Assembly: GCF_947347685.1 (NCBI RefSeq)
Contig: NC_070637.1
Span: forward strand, 15,206,848 to 15,270,847
DNA length: 64,000 nucleotides
Source: Pleuronectes platessa
Taxonomy: Eukaryota; Chordata; Actinopteri; Pleuronectiformes; Pleuronectidae
Direction: 5' to 3'
Part shown: in pieces, positions 56,401 through 64,000 of the stretch
Position numbering within the stretch: position 1 is the first letter of the stretch
How the letters are laid out: the number at the start of each line of letters is the position of its first letter
Translations under genes and position numbers: made by a program
The notes under the pieces: model-generated
The model's input: only the letters and a program-made list of their open reading frames with translations
Told to the model about the DNA's origin: nothing
Databases searched by the model: none

Positions 56401-59400
56401 GTCGTTTTAGTCAGAAGTTTAACATCTAAGATAAAGTTAGTGCTTTTAACTCTGAACTAGATTTTACTGCTTACACCAACTCTCACCTCAAACTGCTTAA
56501 GAACTGCACAATTGTATGTCATATATAGCTTATGTCCGTGTTGACTGCAAGTAGTTGGTGAATTATTTCATTTAAAAAAAACATCCGTGTTCATCTAAGC
56601 AACAATGAGTACATCTAAAAGGCTAAGAATTCCACAAAGATAAATACCAAGATGTACTAGAGCTTTGTATCAACCTGGTCAAACAATAATGCGTATGGTC
56701 TCATATTTTGGAATGTCCTGAGGTATAGATGATAATGCACAATGAGGTGTCCCGATAGAGTAAAAATAATGAACAAGTTAGAGGTAAAACATGTAGTTCC
56801 CCCTGCGGCACCCACCGGGCAAACAATTAATTCCGTGAAAATGGCATTTAATGGCTACAAGCCACAAACGTTTAACCTCAACCTTTTTGTATAGTAATAT
56901 CACCACGACCAAACCGTCTGTATAGTATTAATATTAAGGACACAACATCAACCTGAGAAAAGGTTAAAAGAAAAAAAATAACAAATGTTTAAAGGCAGGG
57001 AATCGTTTTCCGCACCCCGAGTTCTTTTTTACTTCGGATAATTAAATTAAATAAGTAAAACATAGTATTGATAACTGTTGTGATGCACACAGTTATTCAT
57101 TCAAAACATTGAAGTAAATATGTAACAAAAAAATTTCACAAAAAAAATTATAATAATATTTTACTCTCCACGGGGAAATATCATGTCATTGAATTGAGAA
57201 ATAGCTTAATGTGAAATGAGGCATGGAAGTTACAGTAACTAAAGAGTTAACTAACTCTGCTAGCTAGCAATTATTAGCAAGCTAGCTTAGTCGGCTAGCA
57301 CTTTAGGCACTGAATGCTTATATTGCTCGAAATTTTTTTATCATAAAACTTTATGGAGGCTAAGAACTTTGAAAAATTACATTACTGCACCTTTTTTTAC
57401 AGACTCACATGAACACAGGACTGATCGTATTTTCATTCTTTTTTTTAACCTGAAGGTAACATTTTCAAAAAATACCTGAATGTATTTTAGAGAGTTAGAA
57501 GTTATCTGCTGCCAAGAGTTAAGCTAATGCACTATATGTGACTGTGAATGATGACGTCACTACGACGGAGTATCGTCCTCACAAACCAGGCAAGTGTTGA
57601 TAGTTTACCTGAAGAGACAATTCTTTATCACGTGCCATGGGAAAGCACGATGTGTGTGTGCGTGTGTGGACTGCGATTCAGTGTACACATGTATTGATAT
57701 ACTAAAAATAAAAATCTGCCTCTCTCATGTCTTGGAGAAAGAAATGCCAGAGATAGAACCTGAAATCAGATATAAGCGGAGCCCTGAAACACATAGACCT
57801 GAAATGTTCTGAAGGCTTCCACTGGCACTGAAATGCTACTGAGAACTAGTTAAGGTAGATTGTGAAGACATCTGAGAGTCACACACACACAGTCGGTGAG
57901 ACGTCCTGAAATGCTCCCTCAACAGGGTTCTACTGGTACGCTATCCTTTCCCTGTCAGAGGGGACTTGTATGAGGCAATGGTTTAGTTAAGCATGTAGCT
58001 GAGGTACACTGTATTTATGTTTACAGTAACTTAAGATCTAGTAGACACATTTTCTTTGACTGAAAAGTATTGCATTCCCAATCTGAACTTCCTGTATATC
58101 CTGAGAGCAGTGAAGGCAATGACAAAACTATTACCATTCATATATTACAGCAAAACATACTGGAAAAAAACCGAGGTGGCAAACAAACCTGACATGCTCA
58201 TAAATATAGGCTTAAATAGGAGAGTGAAATTCTGGACAACACACCATGCTACTCTGACGGACACATATTTGGGATAGTGTTTAGAATTGATGACCATTTG
58301 GAGTCATAATAATGTTTCTCCAGTTCAGTCCTTGGTATTAGCAAAACAGTGACAGACTTTCACTGTCAACCATAAACAGTTTAAATAAGAAATGTTAAAT
58401 ATTCTTTTACATAAATTTGCCAGGCTTATTTTCTCAATATAATTTACGTATGACCATGTGATCTGAACAGTACTGAGAGAGGACACCGAGGGGCGCCACC
58501 TCCATAAGGATGATTCAGTTTGGCTCTGTATGTAAAGAATACATTTGTATAGCCAGGCATGAGTATTTCTAAATATAACCCAAATAAATAATCATTAGTT
58601 AACAATATACTGTGGTACATTACAATTCTTGACAAATACGTATTTAAGTGCATCTTCCAAGCACAATATTTAGGGCAGGTAGATAGATGGCCATACACAA
58701 ACATTTTGATGTATAAATGACCAGTGAAGGATAAGATTACATAAGTAAATAATAAATATGAGTAATTTGGTTCAAAATTTACACAAATGTTAAGGTTTTA
58801 TGGGGAAAAACAAGTCAGCTAGTATCACTGCCCAACAAATACAACATTACTGTTAAAAACCACATCATTATAGGGATTCCACAGATATCACTCATTTGAT
58901 GAGAAGCTTCCATCGTGTGAATCATTCCCATTCTCTTCAGATGTACCCTCTCCTTTCTCAGAAACAAGTTGCTCTGGGATTTGCTGTTCTTTCCTCTCGG
59001 GGTCACATGAACCGCCCTGCTCCTCTAGCTGGCTTAACAGCTTCAGTTTCTTTTTTGGGGGATGCTTCAGGGTCCCCAGTCGCTCTTTAACTTTGTATTC
59101 CAGGGTGCTGTGTGGAATACCATAGATAGATTGGGCTTTGGACACGCTCATTTTCCCACCCATCACCACCACAATAGCCTCTTCCAGCAGGTCAGTGTTG
59201 TACTGCCGATATCGCCCGCGTTTCTTTCTTGGCTGTTTGTTACCTAGGTCTGCCTCTGAATCCAGAGGATAGTTTCCCCCCAAGGCTTGGCGGTCAGTGA
59301 TGTAAGGCCAATATTCCTTCTCCGAACCTGAGTTAATAACACCTCTGCTGCTCTTTTTCTGGATCTGCCTGGGTACAATGGAGTGCAGCTTCTTTCCCAC

Positions 59401-62400
59401 ACCGTTCTCACAAAATGAAGCTGAATACTCGGTGGACAAGGAATCCCATGACGGGTCTGACCCTGCAGCCAAAACTCGCACCTGGGGAATCTTAAGGTCG
59501 TAAGATGATGAATGAGAAAGGGAGAGGCTGTGGTCCATAAAGGCCTCCTGGAGGTTTCCTTTCTCACAGGCAAGTGACTTGGTCAAAAGTCCAGCAGCTT
59601 CCAGTAACCTGGGGAGGTCTTGAAAGTGGTCCGCAGCCTCACTGTTGGCTTTGAGTTTGAGGAGAGCCCCAAAATGAGTAGATCCATTTCTGAAAAGGTC
59701 AGTGGGTCTGGAACTGTGGTTATGGCCGAGAGGGGAATCTGGGTCGCTCTCCAGATCGGCCTCCTCTTTGATGTGCAGCGAGTATGCGAGAGACGAGGAA
59801 GGTTTATAACGGATGGAGTGGCCGATATTCTCCCTCCTCCTCCCATCCTGTAGGCTCTTCATAAACAGCCCGACCTGTCCGTCCGCTCTCAAGGATCGCC
59901 TGATTGGATGGAAGGAAACTGGGTGTAAGCAGAGCTTGCACAGTGCCTTTGTATTTTAAAAAAAGGAGGATGGGTTGGGGTGGGGAGGATGTTGGCCACT
60001 CCTTTATTATATGATCTTGCTTTGGTAACATCACTATTTTTTAGAATGACTGCGTTTGTGTGTGTGACTTTTAAGAACAAAAAAAAAAGGCTCAAGTTTG
60101 ACAATCTTTTATTTGCTTGCTTTAAAGATTGTGTACAAATTTTGCATCAACATAAGAAAAAAAAAAAGTTACAAAAAGAAAGGGCAAAGAAACAATGAAA
60201 AATAAAGCAAAGAAAAAGGAGCACTTAACCGTCTTAGAATTCTTGTGGCTCAAAGGGCACAGCCAAAAGGAGGGATCATTTGTTATTGCAGTAAGGCAGC
60301 TTGGCATTTAGCTATTTAACAGGGCATAATAAATGTGCCACACAAAATATCTAATGCAAATAAAGCTCTCGACATTTTGTGTGTGACGTTACCACTAAAC
60401 AAGCACAGCAATAAAAGAGTTAGCCAGCAGGTTTGTGTATTAAACTCAAAACCTAATTCTCTAACTGAAGTTTCCACAGCATAGTCAATTTATCTGTGTC
60501 AAATTGCCTGAGATCCTGCTATTATTTCATATTTATATCCCAGCTCCTTTAAGAAACTAAATAACTAATTTGAGGTTCATTCTTCCATAGACGTTGACCA
60601 TAGAGGGTTTTTAAATAGATACTATCCATTTTTTATCAAACTGAAGAGAGTGTGCATGTTGTATAAGTATTAAAAAGTAAAGTGAAAATTAGAAGCAGAT
60701 TTTTTCATCACTAGACTATCAGCTATGTTGATGCTTAATTATTCCCTAGCATTATATTTGATTTTAGGGCATGTCCAGTCCAATATAGAAATAATAATAA
60801 TTCTAGCTTAAGATACATTTTTAAATGTTTGATTTGATTAAATGGAATTAAAATGGCAATTTGTTGACACAGAAAACAATTAAAATTGGATGGAGCCCTC
60901 TGATTCAAATGAGTGGAATTATGAGGAAATGTTTATCTGACAATGCTCTAGAAAATCATGTGGGAATATGTCTGTTGGAAGCATGTGTGATGTACAGGCA
61001 ATGCAAACACTTAGATACTAAACCAAATGAATGCAATCTTTCCTTAAAAGAGAAACATGGCATGCAAATGCAAATTAATGAATTTAACACCTCTGCTAGT
61101 GGGGTGTTAAATCACAAAAGCATATCTACTCTACTGCCATTGTGCAAGGTTTTAGTCCTAAAGAAACATTTGCTAGTTTTCTTTTTTGACAAAGGTCGTT
61201 ACTCACCTTGCATATAGATGCAAGAATATAAGCAGGGCTGCAAGTCCTGCAGTAAATCACCATTAAGCCAGCAGATGCTTTGCCAGACATTAATGAACAA
61301 AAAACTAAAAAAACAAGTCCAAAACTAACAGAATCCTTTTAAGCCACAATAGCTCAACATGCTGCCTGTGCTGTCTCTAACTGGTAATGCCAGTGACCTG
61401 TCAGACAACAAATCGGGAACAGGCAGTTGCATGAACTTTTAAGTCTGCCGGATAAAGCATTCTGAGTGAGAGCACGGTGCAAACTGCATCCTCAATGGTG
61501 CTCTGGAGTGAGGTTTAAAACCAAACCCGAGCAGCAGAAGCAAAAGGAAGATGTTGCAGTCAGTAAAAACTTTTACCTTTTTCTTTGTGGCAAAAAAACA
61601 TTTCTGTTAGCACAACCCTGTTTGTTGTTGTTCATTTTCATCAAGCAACCAAGTGGCTGAGTAATCTCCAACTTCAGGACTGAAAATGTAGGACTCAGCT
61701 TCTGACCATGCAGTGATACCACTGCACATGACCAGTAGAACATATCCAGTAAATTCTGAACTACATGTTATAATATATTCAAAAACATTACTGGGTGTGA
61801 AGACTAAAGAGAAAGAGAAAGTATGTTATCTTACCCCTTTAGCGTGGGTGGGGCTGGAGAAAGGCATGGACTACGGGCAGGCAGGCTGCTGCGACTCTTT
61901 TTGATGGATAGGTCCAGGACTCCGTCTGGAAAAAGGTATTTAGATTTAACATTATGTTCAGACTGGCCCATCGCGAGTACACTACTTCAGTCCTGAATGC
62001 GCTGCTCTGTTGGGGAAATGTTTAACTTCACACTACCTTGTTCAGTGGGCTCAGAAGGGGTCTTCTTGATGGTGAGGTCAAGAGGAGCATCCTGGTCAGC
62101 CATGAGGAGCTTGCTAAGGACGGGGTTCTGGTTGTGCGCAGGCCCAGCCCCGCTGGGAGCAGGGCTGGCAGAAGGAGGAGCCCCTCTGAGCGAAGGAGTG
62201 GTCGGCAGGCTTTGGTCAGAGCAAGGCTGAGAGTCTGAGACACTGTCCTGAGGGGGGCTGTTTTTTGAGGTATATTCGGCAGCAAACTGTCGGATCATTC
62301 TCTGAAGGATCTCTCGAGCAACTACTGGAATGTGTGGGTCCGAGAAATTTGGCACATCTGAAAGGAAAAGAACACAAAGAAAATCTGTTTCGACTGCATT

Positions 62401-63711
62401 GCTTAACAGCTATAAGTGATCTTAAGTAAACAGTCACAGATTCTCTTGATCTGAGCTCCAGTGTCAGATTAACGTGTTTTAACTCACCTTTTCTGTAGAG
62501 GACTGCATTGAGAAATTCCTCTGCTTGTTTCTCTAGTCTGCTGACTGAGGTCTGATCTTTCCCAAGGAGAGGTTTGGGTGTATGTTCAAGCTCCTCCTTG
62601 CTTAAGCCAATTAAGTGCTCCTGTCAAATGACAAATCTGTTAAGTCAGTTGTTTTCACAAAGTCCATGTCAATGGTCAGCCAGTAGTATTCGGAGAACAG
62701 AATACATGTAGATTGCACAGGACATAAGACTTTTATTGTTTATTCAGTTGACTGATTTCCCTTCACTTAAAAAAGGTAATTAATGTCCTATGCTCTTTCA
62801 CCACAGTTACAAGATTGTAGTAACAGAATAGAATTTATTGAGAAAGCTAAATAAAGAAACAAGAAATCTTACCTTTACTTTGTCTCGTCTCAAACAGCAG
62901 AACGCACAATTTTCATCAAACGACCAGTCAGATACTGCTACTGGCTCCAAGTCTGTGGACACAAAACACATGATTGACATCTTTTATTAGTTTGTGTTGT
63001 GCAAATAACTCTCTTCCAAGGCACTGACGTGGATATACTATATAGTATTTTCTTGAAAAATACCATCCCCTTCCATACCGTACAAACACACTGTCAAGCT
63101 ACAAATATAACTCATAAAAACATGCAGGGTCCGATATTCAGTTTGAATCTAATATTCTTCAGAGACCAATTTAATAGGAGAAATACATGACTGGAATTAA
63201 TGAGCGGACCGTAATGGAGGTTTTTAATTTGTTTAAAAGAAACTGACAGATTGAGCAAGACTTTTACTTAAAAGCGTTTACAGTACACTGCTTAACCATC
63301 TACTGTATAAAGGTCTAAGTAGACTTTGACAGCCCTCTTACTGAAATGTATTGAAAAAAACGTAAATAATGCCCACTATTGTCTCATTAACATCATGCAT
63401 TGTAGACTTTAACACTGGCCCCACGCCATCTAAAACACCAACTTTGTGAGAGCACAAGACATCTTCTCTTCCGCAGCCAGAGGGGCTGTCTTGTAATGTC
63501 GATGTAGAGGGGTACCAGATGGTACAATGCAGCAGCATTGTCAAAATGAACACATACCAGATTGCACTCACAAATGTCTCATTCTTGGCATTCATACATT
63601 TGTATGTTCATGGCATGATGAATATAAGTGGTCGGAGATACTTACCCTTAAATAATTTTAGGTCTTCTACCAGCTCTGGACCAAAAAGACCATCAAGAAT
63701 GCTCTCGAACC
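48844..63711 (-). CDS. lcor: Lcor long isoform (PALI1/C10orf12 type), 5' end missing
   Basis: Nuclear corepressor scaffold. Minus-strand segments in order: 63711-63646, 62952-62873, 62620-62488, 62357-62037, 61925-61835, 53455-48844. All junctions have AG/GT and fit in phase (1, 1, 0, 1, 1, 2), giving about 1766 residues in the window. The first exons match the N-terminal GFESIL...LFGPEL...DWSFDENCAFC block shared by LCOR and LCORL. Then come the LSKLL nuclear-receptor box and the CtBP motifs PLDLT and VLDLS, and finally the giant last exon. In mammals this isoform (PALI1) binds PRC2 and G9a; transfer of that role to this fish gene is inference. LCOR rather than LCORL is indicated by NPVLSKLLMADQ and RMIRQFAAEYTSKN. 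The start codon lies beyond 64000. Confidence 0.88.
53456..58887 (-). other. lcor: lcor intron between the alternative last exons (and short-isoform 3' UTR)
   Basis: 5.4 kb, strongly AT-rich, no exon or recognised repeat. The part next to 58888 must include the short-isoform 3' UTR. TTTATT on the plus strand at 55683-55688 is one possible minus-strand AATAAA; other copies were not found nearer. Confidence 0.7.
58888..59899 (-). CDS. lcor: lcor alternative last exon with Psq helix-turn-helix
   Basis: Acceptor ATCCAATCAG at 59900, phase 2, 1012 bases, stop TGA. It encodes GRSLRADGQ... then SLQDGRRRENIGHS and SYDLKIPQVRVL, both matching LCOR. Next comes the DNA-binding segment PRKKRGRYRQYN, LLEEAIVVVMGGKMSVSKAQ, SIYGIPHSTLEYKVKERLGT and the basic KHPPKKKLKL tail (about 59045-59235). 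The last 40 residues are acidic. Human LCOR ends at a similar distance past the motif. Confidence 0.95.
58888..63711 (-). CDS. lcor: Lcor short isoform with helix-turn-helix, 5' end missing
   Basis: Same five upstream exons as the long form (63711-63646, 62952-62873, 62620-62488, 62357-62037, 61925-61835), joined instead to 59899-58888 (TGA stop at 58888-58890). It gives about 566 residues in the window. Classical LCOR is a ligand-dependent corepressor recruited to agonist-bound nuclear receptors via LXXLL, with CtBP and HDAC partners and a Psq-type helix-turn-helix near the C-terminus. All these parts are visible here. Confidence 0.9.
59900..61834 (-). other. lcor: lcor intron
   Basis: 1.9 kb AT-rich intron with A-rich runs near 60075-60200. 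No exon recognised. Confidence 0.85.
61835..61925 (-). CDS. lcor: lcor shared exon with second CtBP motif
   Basis: Acceptor TTTTTCCAG, donor GTAAGA, 91 bases, phase 1-2. Encodes GVLDLSIKKSRSSLPARSPC then LSPAPPTLK. VLDLS (61920-61906) is a PxDLS-type CtBP-binding motif. Its donor serves both alternative last exons. Confidence 0.93.
62037..62357 (-). CDS. lcor: lcor shared exon with LXXLL and first CtBP motif
   Basis: Acceptor TTTTCCTTTCAG, donor GTAGTG (weak), 321 bases, phase 1-1. Encodes VPNFSDPHIPVVAREILQRM, IRQFAAEYTSKN, a Pro/Ser-rich spacer, and NPVLSKLLMADQDAPLDLTI. LSKLL (62118-62104) is the nuclear-receptor box and PLDLT (62085-62071) a CtBP motif. In human, the short LCOR form starts at the Met of QRM. 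Confidence 0.95.
62488..62620 (-). CDS. lcor: lcor shared N-terminal exon
   Basis: Acceptor TTTGACAG, donor GTGAGT, 133 bases, phase 0-1. Encodes EHLIGLSKEELEHTPKPLLG then LEKQAEEFLNAVLYRK. The QAEEFLNA...RK block aligns with the LCOR/LCORL N-terminal region. Confidence 0.9.
62873..62952 (-). CDS. lcor: lcor shared N-terminal exon, Cys-rich
   Basis: Acceptor GTGTCCACAG, donor GTAAGA, 80 bases, phase 1-0. Encodes LEPVAVSDWSFDENCAFCCL then RRDKVK. The DWSxDExCxFC pattern is shared with LCORL. Confidence 0.9.
62953..63645 (-). other. lcor: lcor intron, nothing recognised
   Basis: 0.7 kb, AT-rich, unique-looking sequence without repeats or exons. Confidence 0.8.
63646..63711 (-). CDS. lcor: lcor shared N-terminal exon (most 5' in window)
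   Basis: Acceptor CTTACCTCAG, donor GTAAGT, 66 bases, phase 1-1. Encodes FESILDGLFGPELVEDLKLF then K. It matches the GFESIL-GLxGP block near the N-terminus of long LCOR and LCORL proteins. The remaining 5' exon(s) and promoter are outside the window. Confidence 0.9.
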
Positions 63712-64000
63712 CTGAGGTAAGAAATGAAAATAAATTAAATGTGCTGTTGTCATTCAAACAAAAGCAAACGGAGCATACCCATTTTGAACTTCATATATTT
63801 TTTATTTTAGTCTGAATCAAGGTTTGGTGCTAAACCCGGCAGCAGCATCACAGAAACTCAAATGATTTACAACACAAGATATCACAAGTGCCCAAGGGCC
63901 CAAATTAATTTGTTGTACTGAAGCAAAAACATTTGGAAAGAACTTGGCATTTCATACGATTGTGTCTTATCCATACACTCTGGCTTGTCTTTGCAGTTCT
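63712..64000 (-). other. lcor: lcor intron continuing past the window edge
   Basis: AT-rich intron sequence. No exon recognised before the edge. Confidence 0.75.

Noticed and set aside
58896..59853. Plus-strand open frames opposite the lcor helix-turn-helix exon
   Set aside because: Antisense shadows of a confirmed coding exon, without splice sites or homology of their own.
48844..63711. Assignment as lcorl (and the Slit gene as slit2)
   Set aside because: The helix-turn-helix reads YGIPHSTLEYKVKERLGTLK and the NR box NPVLSKLLMADQ, which fit LCOR. The Slit D2 start CPAMCTCSN and EGF linker fit SLIT1.

Overview
This window is vertebrate nuclear DNA, almost certainly from a percomorph-type teleost. 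The genes are split by GT-AG introns and encode two vertebrate protein families. The introns are full of CA/TG and CT microsatellites, and several short repeats typical of fish genomes are recognisable. There are no bacterial operons, no CRISPR array and no viral genes.

Layout: (1) 1-41625, plus strand: the 3' part of slit1, 33 coding exons (5683-41625) that encode the protein from a leucine-rich repeat (LRR) of domain D1 to the C-terminal cystine knot. The 5' exons (signal peptide, first LRRNT and first LRRs) lie before the window. (2) 41626 to about 44.8 kb: slit1 3' UTR or flank. (3) About 44.8-47.1 kb: intergenic, with inverted-repeat elements. (4) About 47.1-63.7 kb, minus strand: lcor, with five shared upstream exons (63711-61835) and two alternative last exons. 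The nearer one (59899-58888) encodes the helix-turn-helix of classical LCOR. The farther one (53455-48844, 4.6 kb) encodes the long C-terminus of the PALI1/C10orf12-type isoform. The 5' end of lcor lies beyond the right edge.

The genes face tail to tail, as I recall for human LCOR and SLIT1. Sequence details choose slit1 over slit2/slit3 (for example the CPAMCTCSN block opening D2 and the basic-free EGF5-6 linker) and lcor over lcorl (for example YGIPHSTLEYKVKERLGTLK). The two genes have no direct functional link: Slit1 is a secreted Robo ligand for axon guidance, whereas Lcor is a nuclear corepressor with LXXLL and CtBP motifs and, in the long isoform, a presumed PRC2 partner.

The most interesting signals are: two histone-H3-like ARK(S/T) motifs and an extra LXXLL in the long lcor exon; one phase-2 donor that fits both lcor last exons; a strong decoy 5' splice site beside a weak real donor in slit1; CA/TG repeats placed directly after three slit1 donors; and several related short inverted-repeat elements. 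Exon boundaries were placed by reading splice sites, frame and homology by eye. No alignment or database search was run.
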